Source of the DNA: Novosphingobium sp049354825
Lineage (GTDB): Bacteria; Pseudomonadota; Alphaproteobacteria; Sphingomonadales; Sphingomonadaceae
Length of the DNA stretch: 64,000 nt
Assembly (NCBI RefSeq): GCF_049354825.1
Contig: NZ_CP186480.1
Location: 310,001 to 374,000, forward strand
Reading direction: 5' to 3'
Shown: piece after piece, positions 8,271 to 17,894 of the stretch
Position numbering within the stretch: position 1 is the stretch's first letter
How the letters are laid out: every line of letters starts with the position of its first letter
The notes under the pieces: model-generated
Database searches by the model: none
What the model was told of the DNA's origin: nothing
The model's input: only the letters and a program-made list of their open reading frames with translations
Position numbers and translations under genes: made by a program

Positions 8271-11200
8271 ATGACGACCACGCCCTTCGCCGCCTTCGCT
8301 CCGCCCGTCCGCCCGCAAGCGCCGCTACGCCGTTCCATCACCTCCGCCTTTCGCCGCCCAGAGCGCGACTGCGTTGCGGCGCTGCTGGAGCAGGCGGCGC
8401 TGCCGTCCGATGTGACTGCCCGCGCCCAGGCGACCGCGACCGCGCTAGTCACCGCGCTGCGCGCCAAGCCGCGCGGTTCGGGCGTAGAAGGGCTGGTTCA
8501 CGAATTCGCGCTGTCGAGCCAGGAGGGCGTCGCCCTGATGTGCCTGGCCGAGGCGTTGTTGCGCATTCCCGACGCCGCCACGCGCGATGCCCTGATCCGC
8601 GACAAGATCGCGCCGGGGGACTGGAAAGCCCATGTCGGTGACGGCCGCTCGCTGTTCGTCAACGCAGCGACCTGGGGCCTTGTCGTCACCGGCAAGCTGA
8701 CCGCCAGCGTCAACGACAGCGGCCTGTCGGCGGCATTGACCCGCCTGATCGCCCGCGCCGGCGAGCCGGTGATTCGCCGCGCCGTCGACATGGCGATGCG
8801 GCTCATGGGCGAGCAGTTCGTGACCGGCGAGACGATTGCCGAAGCGCTGAAACGTTCGCGGGGCCCTGAAGCCAAGGGCTATCAGTACAGCTACGACATG
8901 CTGGGCGAGGCGGCGACGACCGCCGAAGACGCGGCGCGCTATTACAAGGATTACGAGCGCGCGATCCACGCGATCGGGCAGGCATCCGCCGGGCGCGGGG
9001 TTTACGCCGGGCCGGGCATCTCGGTGAAACTTTCGGCGCTGCACCCGCGCTATACCCGCGCGCAAGTCGGCCGGGTGATGGACGAACTGCTGCCGCGGCT
9101 TTCCGAGCTGGCGGCGCTGGCGAAAGGCTATGGCATCGGCTTCAACATCGATGCCGAGGAGGCCGACCGGCTGGAGATCTCGCTCGACCTGCTGGAAAGC
9201 CTGGCGAACGACCCGGCGCTGGCCGGGTGGGACGGGCTGGGTTTCGTGGTCCAGGCCTATGGCAAGCGCTGCCCGTTCGTGATCGACTGGATCGTCGATC
9301 TTGCCCGCCGCAGCGGCCGCCGCATCATGGTGCGGCTGGTCAAGGGCGCCTACTGGGATGCCGAGATAAAGCGGGCCCAGGTCGACGGACTGACAGATTT
9401 CCCGGTCTTCACCCGCAAGGTCCACACCGACGTCTCGTACCTGGCATGCGCGGCCAGGTTGCTGACGGCGCGCGACGCGGTGTTCCCGCAGTTCGCCACG
9501 CACAATGCCCAGACGCTGGCGACGATCCACGCGCTGGCCGGTCCCGATTTCACGGTCGGCGACTACGAGTTCCAGTGCCTCCACGGCATGGGTGAGCCGC
9601 TTTACGACGAGGTCGTCGGGACGGACAAGCTTGGCCGGCCATGCCGCATCTACGCGCCCGTCGGCACGCACGAGACGCTGTTGGCCTACCTGGTCCGGCG
9701 CCTGCTGGAAAACGGCGCCAATTCCTCGTTCGTGAACCGCATCGGCGATCCAGCTGTGCCGATCGCGGAGCTGGTCGCGGACCCGGTTGCCGAAGTGCGT
9801 GCGATGCCCGATCCGGGTGCGCCGCACCCGGCAATCGCGTTGCCCGCCGACCTCTATCCCGGCCGCCGCAATTCGCGCGGGCTGGACCTGGCCGACGAAA
9901 GCGTCCTGGCGGACGTTTCCGAGCGGCTCCAGGCCAGCGCGGGCCGGGACTGGCACGCCGGGGGTGAAGATACGGGCGGGGGGCGTGCCGTGCTCAATCC
10001 CGCCGACCACGGCGACCGCGTCGGCACCGTGGTGGAGGTGACGACGAAGCAGGCCGCCGCCATGGCGGCCGCGGCGCGCGCCGCCGCGCCGGCGTGGGCT
10101 GCCACCGCGGTCGATGCCCGCGCCGCCTGCCTCGAGCGGGCTGCGGACTTGCTTGATGCCCGGATGGAAGACCTGCTCGGCCTGATCATGCGCGAGGCAG
10201 GCAAATCGCTGCCCAACGCTATCGCCGAAGTGCGCGAGGCCCTCGATTTCCTGCGCTATTACGCGTTGCAGGCGCGGGCAACGATGACGGACCAGGCGCC
10301 GCTTGGCGTCGTCACTTGCATAAGCCCGTGGAACTTCCCGCTGGCGATCTTCACCGGGCAGGTCGCCGCCGCGCTGGTCACCGGCAACGCCGTGCTGGCG
10401 AAACCGGCCGAGGAAACGCCCCTGATCGCGGCGCAGGCGGTGGCTATCCTTCATGAAGCCGGCGTTCCGCGCGACGTCCTGCAACTCGTTCCGGGCGATG
10501 GCGCGGTCGGCGGGGCACTGGTGGCCGCGGCGGAGACGGGGGGCGTGCTATTCACCGGGTCGACCGAGGTGGCGCGGATCATCCAGGGCGAGCTTGCCAA
10601 GCGGCTGGGCGCGCAGGGCAACCCGATCCCCTTCATCGCCGAGACCGGCGGGCAGAATGCGATGATCGTGGACAGCTCGGCGCTGGCCGAGCAGGTTGTC
10701 GCCGACGTTCTGGCATCGGCCTTCGACAGCGCCGGGCAGCGCTGTTCGGCGCTGCGGATCCTGTGCTTGCAGGACGATATCGCCGACCGAACGCTGGCGA
10801 TGCTTCGCGGCGCGCTGGCCGAGCTGTCGGTCGGGCGGACCGACCGTCTGGCGGTTGACATCGGCCCGGTCATCACCGCTGACGCGCAGGCCGGCATCGC
10901 ACGCCATATCGAGGCGATGCGCGCGAAGGGGTGCCGTGTGACCCAGGTCGCGCTCCCGCCCGAAGCCGGCGCCGGCACCTTCATCGCCCCGACCATCATC
11001 GAAATCGACAGGGTCGATCAGCTCGAACGCGAGGTGTTCGGACCGGTCCTCCATGTCATGCGGTTTCGCCGCAGCGGGCTCGACGCCCTGATCGATGCGA
11101 TCAACGCGACCGGCTATGGCCTGACCTTCGGCCTGCATACGCGCCTCGACGAGACGATCGCGCACGTCACCGGGCGGGTGCGGGCGGGCAACGTCTACGT

Positions 11201-11762
11201 CAATCGTAACGTAATCGGCGCGGTCGTCGGCGTGCAGCCGTTCGGAGGGCGCGGGCTTTCCGGGACCGGACCCAAAGCGGGCGGGCCGCTGTATCTCGGC
11301 CGCCTGGTCCACGCGCCGCTGGTGGCCCCGGCATCGTGCCGGCCCGGCACCGTTACCGAGCTGCCGGGCCCGGTCGGCGAACGCAATCTTTACGCGCTGC
11401 ACCCGCGCGGCGACATCCTGCTGTTGGCCCGGAGCGACAAGGGCCTGGCCGCCCAGCTTGCCGCGGTCGAGGCGACGGGCAACCGCGCGGTCGTATTCGC
11501 GCCGCACCTTCAGATCGCCGGACTGCCCGTCTTTGCGCGCCGGGTCGACGATCCGGCCGCCGCCGGTCCCTATGCCGGCGCCTTGGTGGAGGGGGACGCG
11601 GTAGTCCTGCGGCGCCAATTGCCGCGCATCGCGGCGCTGCCGGGGCCGATCGTGCTGACCCAGGCGGGCAAGCCCCGGCTGGACTGGCTCGTCGAGGAAG
11701 TCTCGACTTCCATCAACACCACCGCGGCGGGGGGCAACGCCAGCCTGATGGCGATGGTCTGA
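8271..11762 (+). CDS. putA: Bifunctional proline dehydrogenase / L-glutamate gamma-semialdehyde dehydrogenase
   Basis: Oxidises proline to glutamate in two channelled steps, using FAD and then NAD+. The 1163-aa chain has an N-terminal arm (residues 1-about 140) and a PRODH TIM barrel (about 150-490), with the substrate-binding RRLLENGANSSFVNRIGD around residue 475. The aldehyde dehydrogenase domain (about 560-1040) has Glu791 in AETGGQNA and catalytic Cys825 in GQRCSALR. A C-terminal ALDH-like tail (about 1050-1163) completes it. There is no ribbon-helix-helix DNA-binding domain at the N-terminus, so unlike the E. coli enzyme it cannot repress its own gene. The divergent PutR fits that role. 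Confidence 0.97.
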   Translation: MTTTPFAAFAPPVRPQAPLRRSITSAFRRPERDCVAALLEQAALPSDVTARAQATATALVTALRAKPRGSGVEGLVHEFALSSQEGVALMCLAEALLRIPDAATRDALIRDKIAPGDWKAHVGDGRSLFVNAATWGLVVTGKLTASVNDSGLSAALTRLIARAGEPVIRRAVDMAMRLMGEQFVTGETIAEALKRSRGPEAKGYQYSYDMLGEAATTAEDAARYYKDYERAIHAIGQASAGRGVYAGPGISVKLSALHPRYTRAQVGRVMDELLPRLSELAALAKGYGIGFNIDAEEADRLEISLDLLESLANDPALAGWDGLGFVVQAYGKRCPFVIDWIVDLARRSGRRIMVRLVKGAYWDAEIKRAQVDGLTDFPVFTRKVHTDVSYLACAARLLTARDAVFPQFATHNAQTLATIHALAGPDFTVGDYEFQCLHGMGEPLYDEVVGTDKLGRPCRIYAPVGTHETLLAYLVRRLLENGANSSFVNRIGDPAVPIAELVADPVAEVRAMPDPGAPHPAIALPADLYPGRRNSRGLDLADESVLADVSERLQASAGRDWHAGGEDTGGGRAVLNPADHGDRVGTVVEVTTKQAAAMAAAARAAAPAWAATAVDARAACLERAADLLDARMEDLLGLIMREAGKSLPNAIAEVREALDFLRYYALQARATMTDQAPLGVVTCISPWNFPLAIFTGQVAAALVTGNAVLAKPAEETPLIAAQAVAILHEAGVPRDVLQLVPGDGAVGGALVAAAETGGVLFTGSTEVARIIQGELAKRLGAQGNPIPFIAETGGQNAMIVDSSALAEQVVADVLASAFDSAGQRCSALRILCLQDDIADRTLAMLRGALAELSVGRTDRLAVDIGPVITADAQAGIARHIEAMRAKGCRVTQVALPPEAGAGTFIAPTIIEIDRVDQLEREVFGPVLHVMRFRRSGLDALIDAINATGYGLTFGLHTRLDETIAHVTGRVRAGNVYVNRNVIGAVVGVQPFGGRGLSGTGPKAGGPLYLGRLVHAPLVAPASCRPGTVTELPGPVGERNLYALHPRGDILLLARSDKGLAAQLAAVEATGNRAVVFAPHLQIAGLPVFARRVDDPAAAGPYAGALVEGDAVVLRRQLPRIAALPGPIVLTQAGKPRLDWLVEEVSTSINTTAAGGNASLMAMV

Positions 11763-11794
11763 CCGCTGACAGGATCGTGCGTTCGATTGCAATT

Positions 11795-11821
11795 TTGCTT
11801 CGCGTGCGCTCTTGGCTAGAG
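11795..11821 (+). promoter_or_regulatory. Promoter of the ivd-mccB-mccA operon
   Basis: TTGCTT at 11795 and CTAGAG at 11816-11821 are 21 nt apart. GCTAGAGC closely resembles the -10 (GCTANAWC) of the Caulobacter housekeeping sigma factor. The predicted start is near 11828, leaving room for the GAGAGGA ribosome-binding site at 11834-11840. Confidence 0.5.
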
Positions 11822-11844
11822 CGGGACGTGAACGAGAGGACCTG

Positions 11845-12996
11845 ATGATCGATTTCGATTTCGCGCTCGGCGATACGGCCGACATGATCCGCGAGACGAC
11901 CGCCCGCTTCGCGGCGGACCGCATCGCGCCGCTTGCCGCCGCGATCGATGCGGAAGACCGCTTTCCGATCGAGCTGTGGCCCGAAATGGGCGCGCTCGGC
12001 CTGCACGGGATCACCGTCGAGGAAGAGTGGGGCGGTCTTGGCCTCGGCTACCTCGAGCACGTCATCGCGCAGGAAGAAGTCGCCCGCGCTTCTGCCTCCG
12101 TCGGGCTCAGCTACGGCGCGCACTCGAACTTGTGCGTCAACCAGATCCGCCGCTGGGGCAACGATGCGCAGAAGGCGAAGTACCTCCCCGGGCTGATCAG
12201 CGGCGAGCATGTCGGCAGTCTGGCGATGAGCGAGGCCGGCGCCGGTTCGGATGTCGTCTCGATGAAGCTGAAAGCGGAGCAGCGCGGCGACCGCTGGGTG
12301 CTTAACGGCACCAAGTTCTGGATCACCAATGCGCCGTATGCCCAGACGCTGGTGGTCTATGCCAAGACCGGCGAGGGGAGCCGCGGCATCACCGCCTTCC
12401 TGATCGAAAAAGGCATGGCCGGATTTTCCATCGGCCAGAAGATCGACAAGATGGGGATGCGCGGATCGCCCACCGCCGAACTGGTGTTCGACGATTGCGA
12501 AGTGCCTGAAGACAACGTCATGGGTCCGCTTCACGGCGGCGTCGCGGTGCTGATGAGCGGGCTCGACTACGAGCGTGCGGTGCTGGCGGGCATCCAGCTT
12601 GGTATCATGCAGGCGTGCCTCGACACAGTCCTGCCCTTCGTGCGCGACCGCAAGCAGTTCGGGCAGCCGATCGGCTCGTTCCAGCTGATGCAGGCGAAGG
12701 TCGCCGACATGTATGTCGCGCTCAATTCGGCGCGTGCCTACGTCTACGCGGTCGCGCGCGCCTGCGACGCGGGCCGCACCACGCGCTTTGATGCCGCCGG
12801 CGCAATTCTGCTGGCCAGTGAAAACGCCGTTCGCGTCAGCCTCGAAGCGGTCCAGGCGCTTGGCGGCGCGGGCTATACCAAGGATTGGCCGGTCGAGCGC
12901 TTTATGCGCGATGCCAAGCTGCTCGACATCGGGGCGGGGACCAACGAGATCCGCCGGATGCTGATCGGCCGCGAATTGATCGGCGCGTCTCAGTGA
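11845..12996 (+). CDS. ivd: Isovaleryl-CoA dehydrogenase
   Basis: FAD-dependent acyl-CoA dehydrogenase for the third step of leucine breakdown (isovaleryl-CoA to 3-methylcrotonyl-CoA). The catalytic Glu243 is in SGLDYERAVLAG. This position is the diagnostic one for the isovaleryl-type enzyme, whereas most other acyl-CoA dehydrogenases carry the base about 120 residues later. FAD-binding segments SEAGAGSD and FWITNAPYA and the terminal QALGGAGYTKDWPVERFMRD are present. The ATG at 11845 has GAGAGGA upstream. It lies 13 nt before the methylcrotonyl-CoA carboxylase genes, which act on its product. Confidence 0.93.
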   Translation: MIDFDFALGDTADMIRETTARFAADRIAPLAAAIDAEDRFPIELWPEMGALGLHGITVEEEWGGLGLGYLEHVIAQEEVARASASVGLSYGAHSNLCVNQIRRWGNDAQKAKYLPGLISGEHVGSLAMSEAGAGSDVVSMKLKAEQRGDRWVLNGTKFWITNAPYAQTLVVYAKTGEGSRGITAFLIEKGMAGFSIGQKIDKMGMRGSPTAELVFDDCEVPEDNVMGPLHGGVAVLMSGLDYERAVLAGIQLGIMQACLDTVLPFVRDRKQFGQPIGSFQLMQAKVADMYVALNSARAYVYAVARACDAGRTTRFDAAGAILLASENAVRVSLEAVQALGGAGYTKDWPVERFMRDAKLLDIGAGTNEIRRMLIGRELIGASQ

Positions 12997-13009
12997 AGGG
13001 GTTTGGCGC

Positions 13010-14611
13010 ATGAGCGCGCCCGTTCTCGGCACCAAGCTCGCCACCGATGGCGAGGAGTTCCGCGCCCGGGCGGCGCACAACCGCGCCCTGGCGGACGACC
13101 TTCGCGCGCGGGTGGCCAAGGCGGCGCTGGGCGGAAACGAAAAGTCGCGCGAGCGCCATACGGCGCGCGGCAAGCTGCTGCCGCGCGAGCGAGTAGAACG
13201 CCTCCTCGACCCCGGCTCGCCGTTCCTCGAGATCGGGCAGCTCGCCGCGGGCGGGATGTATGACGACGAGGTTCCCGGTGCCGGCATGATCGCGGGCATC
13301 GGGCTGGTGTCGGGACGGCGCTGCATGATCGTGGCCAACGACGCCACGGTGAAGGGCGGCACCTACTACCCGGTGACGGTCAAGAAGCACCTGCGGGCGC
13401 AGGAAATCGCGCTCGAGAACCGGCTGCCGTGCATCTACCTGGTCGACAGCGGCGGCGCTAACCTGCCCAACCAGGCCGAGGTCTTTCCCGACCGCGATCA
13501 CTTCGGCCGCATCTTTTTCAACCAGGCGCAGATGAGCAGCCGGCAGATCCCGCAGATCGCCTGCGTAATGGGCAGCTGCACCGCGGGCGGCGCCTACGTT
13601 CCGGCGATGAGCGACGAGAGCGTGATCGTGGCGGGCCAGGGCACGATCTTCCTGGCCGGGCCGCCGCTGGTCAAGGCCGCGACGGGCGAGGAGATCACGG
13701 CCGAGGACCTGGGCGGGGGTGACCTGCATGCGCGCAAGTCGGGCGTGGTCGATCACCTGGCGCAGGACGACGATCACGCACTGGCGATCGTGCGCGACAT
13801 CATCGCCACCCTGCCGCCGCCAGCCCCGCACGCCCTGGACGTGTCCGAGGCCGAGCCGCCGCGCCACGATCCCGGTGAACTTTACGGCGTCATTCCCGAC
13901 GACGTGCGCGCACCTTACGACGTGCGCGAGGTGATCGCCCGGCTTGTCGACGACAGCGCCTTTCATGAGTTCAAGGCGCTTTACGGAACCACGCTGGTCT
14001 GCGGATTTGCCCGCATTCACGGCATGCCGGTGGCGATCCTGGCCAACAACGGCGTGCTGTTCTCCGAATCCGCGCAAAAGGGCGCGCATTTCATCGAGCT
14101 CGCCTGCCAGCGCCGCACGCCGCTGCTGTTCCTGCAGAACATCTCGGGCTTCATGGTCGGCGGCAAGTACGAGGCCGAAGGCATCGCCAAACACGGCGCC
14201 AAGCTGGTGACCGCCGTGGCAACCGCGCAGGTCCCCAAGATCACCGTCCTGATCGGCGGCAGCTTCGGCGCCGGCAATTACGGCATGTGCGGGCGCGCCT
14301 ACAGCCCGCGGTTCCTGTTCACCTGGCCCAATGCCCGCATCAGCGTAATGGGCGGCGAGCAGGCGGCCAGCGTGCTGGCCACGGTCCACCGCGAAGCGGG
14401 CAACTGGACGCCCGAGCAGGCCGAGGCGTTCAAGGCGCCGGTGCGCCAGAAGTACGAGGACGAGGGCAACCCCTATTATGCTACCGCGCGGCTGTGGGAC
14501 GACGGCGTGATCGACCCGGTGCAGACGCGCGACGTGCTGGGGCTGGCATTCGCCGCCTGCCTCGATGCGCCCATTCCCGAAGCAGCGCGCTTCGGCGTGT
14601 TCCGGATGTGA
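13010..14611 (+). CDS. mccB: Methylcrotonyl-CoA carboxylase, carboxyltransferase (beta) subunit
   Basis: Transfers the carboxyl group from biotin to 3-methylcrotonyl-CoA. It has the two halves of the crotonase-like carboxyltransferase fold. The N-terminal half has RERVERLLDPGSPFLEIG and CIYLVDSGGANLPNQAEVFP, and the C-terminal half has LLFLQNISGFMVGGKYEAEG and GGSFGAGNYGMCGRAYSPRF. These are oxyanion-hole glycine-rich motifs typical of MCC-beta rather than propionyl-CoA carboxylase (for example GGANLPNQ and GNYGMCGRA). 533 aa is the expected length. It stops five bases before the mccA start. Confidence 0.95.
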   Translation: MSAPVLGTKLATDGEEFRARAAHNRALADDLRARVAKAALGGNEKSRERHTARGKLLPRERVERLLDPGSPFLEIGQLAAGGMYDDEVPGAGMIAGIGLVSGRRCMIVANDATVKGGTYYPVTVKKHLRAQEIALENRLPCIYLVDSGGANLPNQAEVFPDRDHFGRIFFNQAQMSSRQIPQIACVMGSCTAGGAYVPAMSDESVIVAGQGTIFLAGPPLVKAATGEEITAEDLGGGDLHARKSGVVDHLAQDDDHALAIVRDIIATLPPPAPHALDVSEAEPPRHDPGELYGVIPDDVRAPYDVREVIARLVDDSAFHEFKALYGTTLVCGFARIHGMPVAILANNGVLFSESAQKGAHFIELACQRRTPLLFLQNISGFMVGGKYEAEGIAKHGAKLVTAVATAQVPKITVLIGGSFGAGNYGMCGRAYSPRFLFTWPNARISVMGGEQAASVLATVHREAGNWTPEQAEAFKAPVRQKYEDEGNPYYATARLWDDGVIDPVQTRDVLGLAFAACLDAPIPEAARFGVFRM

Positions 14612-14615
14612 TGCG

Positions 14616-16505
14616 ATGATCGGTTCCCTTCTCATCGCCAACCGCGGCGAAATCGCCTGCCGGATCATTCGCACCGCGCGGGCGATGGGCGTCCGCACGA
14701 TCGCGGTCTATTCCGATGCCGATGCCAAGGCGCTGCATGTGCGCGAGGCGGACGAGGCGATTCATATCGGCCCCTCGCCGGCGCGCGAAAGCTACCTGGT
14801 GGGCAGCAAGATCATCGCCGCGGCAAAAGCTGCCGAGGCCGAGGCCATTCACCCCGGCTACGGCTTCCTGTCGGAGAACGCCGACTTCGCGCAGGCCGTG
14901 CTCGACGCGGGTCTGGTCTGGGTCGGCCCGAAGCCCGCTTCGATCCGCGCGATGGGTCTGAAGGATGCCGCCAAGGAACGCATGATAGCGGCCGGCGTAC
15001 CGGTGACGCCGGGCTACCTGGGCGAGGACCAGGCGCCGCGTCGCCTCAAGGCCGAGGCCGATGCGATCGGCTATCCGGTGCTGATCAAGGCGGTGGCGGG
15101 CGGGGGCGGCAAGGGCATGCGCCGCGTCGACGACGCCGCGCAATTCCTGGAGATGCTCGAAAGCTGCAAGCGCGAGGCGGCGTCGAGCTTCGGCGATGAG
15201 CGGGTGCTGATCGAGAAGTACATCCTCTCGCCGCGCCATATCGAGGTCCAGGTCTTCGGCGACAGCCACGGCAACGTCGTCCACTTGTTCGAGCGTGATT
15301 GCTCGCTTCAGCGACGTCACCAGAAGGTGATCGAGGAGGCCCCTGCGCCGGGCATGGACGCGGCGACGCGCGAGGCGGTCTGCGCCGCCGCGGTGCGTGC
15401 GGCAAAGGCGGTCGATTACGAAGGCGCCGGCACGATCGAATTCATCGCCGACGCCAGCGAGGGCCTGCGCGCCGACCGCATCTGGTTCATGGAGATGAAC
15501 ACCCGCCTGCAGGTGGAGCATCCGGTGACCGAGGCGATCACCGGTCAGGACCTTGTCGAATGGCAGTTGCGGGTGGCCAGCGGCGAGGCGCTGCCCTGCC
15601 GCCAGGACGAACTCTCTATCAACGGCTGGGCGATGGAGGCGCGCCTTTATGCCGAGGATCCGGCCACCGGGTTCTTGCCCAGCACCGGCACGCTGCGCGA
15701 ATTCGACGTGTCCAGCCATGCTCGCGTCGATACCGGGGTCGAGGAAGGGAGCACGATCAGCCCGTTCTACGATCCGATGATCGCCAAGATCATCGTTCAC
15801 GCCGCCAGCCGCGAGGACGCCGCGGCGCAAGCCGAGGACATGTGCGCCACCACCACGGTCTGGCCGGTCAAATCGAACGCCGGGTTCCTGACGCGCCTGT
15901 TCGCGCATCCCGATTTCGTGGCCGGAAACGTCGATACCGGATTTATCGAACGGAGCCTAGGCGACCTGGTTTCCGCCTTTGTGCCGGATGAGGCCTGGGC
16001 CTCTGCGGCGCAGTGGATGATCGATTACGACGCGAATATGCCGCCTCGGCGCGGCACGCCCTGGCACGAGCTGTCCGGCTTTCGCGCCAATGCTACCGGC
16101 AAGCGCCGCGTTGCAGTGGAGCATGGCGGCGAGGTGCGCGTCATGGATGGGCTCGACCGGCCGATCTTCGATCTTCTTCACGCGCGCAAGTTCGGCGACA
16201 CCGTCGTGGTCTTCCACCGGGGGGAGGGATGGACCTTCAATCGCACCGGGCAGGGCCGCAAGGCGGGGGGCAGCGCCGGCAATGGCGCGATCGTTGCGCC
16301 GATGCCGGGCAAAGTCACCGCGGTCACGGTCAAGGAGGGCGACGAGGTGGCAGAGGGCCAGCCGCTGCTGACGCTCGAGGCGATGAAGATGGAACACACG
16401 CTGGTCGCGCCCTTTCCTGGGACCGTGACCGGGCTGGCGGCGGAACCGGGCGGGCAGGTGAGCGAAGGCAGCGTCCTGGCTACGGTCGTTCGCGCCGCGG
16501 ACTAG
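14616..16505 (+). CDS. mccA: Methylcrotonyl-CoA carboxylase, biotin-containing (alpha) subunit
   Basis: Contains biotin carboxylase and the biotin carrier. The biotin carboxylase domain (residues 1-about 450) shows IANRGEIACRIIRTA, HPGYGFLSEN, the ATP-grasp loop VAGGGGKGMRRV and MEMNTRLQVEHPVTE. The carboxyl carrier domain at the C-terminus carries biotinyl Lys591 in LEAMKMEH. I start at ATG 14616 (MIGSLLIANRG). It forms a tight operon with ivd and mccB, but the pathway's last two genes (methylglutaconyl-CoA hydratase, HMG-CoA lyase) are not adjacent. Its TAG stop shares four bases (CTAG, 16502-16505) with the stop of the convergent permease gene. Confidence 0.95.
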   Translation: MIGSLLIANRGEIACRIIRTARAMGVRTIAVYSDADAKALHVREADEAIHIGPSPARESYLVGSKIIAAAKAAEAEAIHPGYGFLSENADFAQAVLDAGLVWVGPKPASIRAMGLKDAAKERMIAAGVPVTPGYLGEDQAPRRLKAEADAIGYPVLIKAVAGGGGKGMRRVDDAAQFLEMLESCKREAASSFGDERVLIEKYILSPRHIEVQVFGDSHGNVVHLFERDCSLQRRHQKVIEEAPAPGMDAATREAVCAAAVRAAKAVDYEGAGTIEFIADASEGLRADRIWFMEMNTRLQVEHPVTEAITGQDLVEWQLRVASGEALPCRQDELSINGWAMEARLYAEDPATGFLPSTGTLREFDVSSHARVDTGVEEGSTISPFYDPMIAKIIVHAASREDAAAQAEDMCATTTVWPVKSNAGFLTRLFAHPDFVAGNVDTGFIERSLGDLVSAFVPDEAWASAAQWMIDYDANMPPRRGTPWHELSGFRANATGKRRVAVEHGGEVRVMDGLDRPIFDLLHARKFGDTVVVFHRGEGWTFNRTGQGRKAGGSAGNGAIVAPMPGKVTAVTVKEGDEVAEGQPLLTLEAMKMEHTLVAPFPGTVTGLAAEPGGQVSEGSVLATVVRAAD

Positions 16506-17797
16506 GCCTTGTCGGTCAGCGGGTCGCTCCTGCGGGTGTCGCGCATCAGCACGGCGGTCACCAGCGACACGGCGCAAATGGCGGTGACGTACCAGGCGAA
16601 TCCGCCTTCGTTGCCGCCTTGCTTGAAGCTGAGCGCCACGTATTCGGCCGTGCCGCCGAACAGCGCGTTGCCGATTCCGTAGGCCAGGCTGACCCCAAGC
16701 GCGCGGATGTGCAGGGGGAACAGCTCGGCTTTGAACAGGCCGCTGACCGACGTGTAGAAGCTGTTGATCGCCAGCCCGCCCAGGATCAGCGCGAAGGCCG
16801 CGCCGGGGCTTTGCACGCCGCTCAGCACGCGCAAAAGCGGCAGGGTCAGCGCCGTTGCCAGCAGGCCGAACAGGATCATGTTGGTTCGCCGCCCGATCCG
16901 GTCCGACAGCGCGCCCAGCAGCGGCTGCAGCGCCACGAACGGGATCAGCACCGCGGTCATCACCCAGTTGGCGGACTTGGCATCCATCCCCGCCGTGTTG
17001 ACGAGGTACTTTTGCATGTACGTGGAGAACACGTAGAACATCAGCGATCCCCCGGCCGTAAGGCCGAGCACGGTCAGGAAGGCGCGCCAGTGCGGCACCA
17101 GCCCGCGGATCAGGCCGGCATCGCGATGGTTCGCGGCGCGCGCGGCCGTTTCATGCATCGAAGCGCGCAGCACCATCACGCCGACCGCGCCGACCGCGCC
17201 CAGCGCAAAGGGGATGCGCCAGCCCCACGCCTTCAGCTCCGCTTCGCTCAGCGCGCTTTGCAGGACCAGGATGACGGCCAGCGCCAGCAACTGGCCGCCG
17301 ATCAGCGTGACGTACTGGAAAGAGGCGAAGAAGCCGCGGCGGCCCGCCGGGGCAATTTCACTGAGGTAGGTCGCGGCGGTGCCGTATTCCCCGCCGGTCG
17401 AGAAGCCCTGGATCATCCGGCCGATCAGGAGGAGGGCCGGCGCTGCCGCACCGATCGCCGCATAGTCGGGCAGGACGGCGATCAGCGCCGCGCCCAGGCC
17501 CATCAACAATATCGCTACAACCATCGCGCGGCGGCGGCCGCGGCGATCGGCAAGGCGGCCGAAATACCAGCCGCCCAGGGGCCGCATCAGGAAGCCGACG
17601 GCGAAAATGCCCGAGGTGCCGAGCAACTGTGCAGTGGCATCGCCCTTGGGGAAGAAGGCGGAGGAGAAATAGAGCGCGGTAAAGGCGTAGACGTAGAAGT
17701 CGTACCATTCGATGAGGTTGCCCATCGAGCCGGCGACGATTGCGCGAACGCGCCCCGCGGTGGAAAGCCCGCCTGCCTGCGGGACGGTCTCGATCAA
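16502..17797 (-). CDS. MFS permease, metabolite:H+ symporter (MHS/KgtP-like) family
   Basis: A 12-transmembrane secondary transporter of about 431 aa. Family markers are GNLIEWYDFYVYAF in TM1, RPLGGWYFGRLADRRGRR between TM2 and TM3, GRMIQGFSTGGEYG in TM4, and SDRIGRR in the second half. These are typical of the MHS family, which imports dicarboxylates, osmolytes or aromatic acids. The substrate is not readable from sequence. There is no usable ATG before TM1. I choose TTG at 17797, because AGGGGGG lies six bases upstream on the minus strand. A TTG at 17857 is possible but lies directly at a terminator-like hairpin. It converges on mccA, so a role in branched-chain acid uptake is conceivable but unproven. 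Confidence 0.88.
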   Translation of the reverse strand: MIETVPQAGGLSTAGRVRAIVAGSMGNLIEWYDFYVYAFTALYFSSAFFPKGDATAQLLGTSGIFAVGFLMRPLGGWYFGRLADRRGRRRAMVVAILLMGLGAALIAVLPDYAAIGAAAPALLLIGRMIQGFSTGGEYGTAATYLSEIAPAGRRGFFASFQYVTLIGGQLLALAVILVLQSALSEAELKAWGWRIPFALGAVGAVGVMVLRASMHETAARAANHRDAGLIRGLVPHWRAFLTVLGLTAGGSLMFYVFSTYMQKYLVNTAGMDAKSANWVMTAVLIPFVALQPLLGALSDRIGRRTNMILFGLLATALTLPLLRVLSGVQSPGAAFALILGGLAINSFYTSVSGLFKAELFPLHIRALGVSLAYGIGNALFGGTAEYVALSFKQGGNEGGFAWYVTAICAVSLVTAVLMRDTRRSDPLTDKA

Positions 17798-17849
17798 GGT
17801 GGCCCCCCTCGCACGTCGTTGCTGCGACGGTCTGCCGCGCTGGACCTGC

Positions 17850-17884
17850 AAAAGCAAATGGGGCCGGCATTGCTGCCAGCCCCA
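17850..17884 (-). terminator. Intrinsic terminator-like hairpin upstream of the MHS permease
   Basis: TGGGGCCGGC (17859-17868) and GCCAGCCCCA (17875-17884) form a 10-bp stem (one G-U) with a six-base loop. Read on the minus strand it is followed by TTTGCTTTTG. It would end a minus-strand transcript coming from 17.9-18.6 kb, just before the permease gene. Confidence 0.5.
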
Positions 17885-17894
17885 CGCTCGCCGT

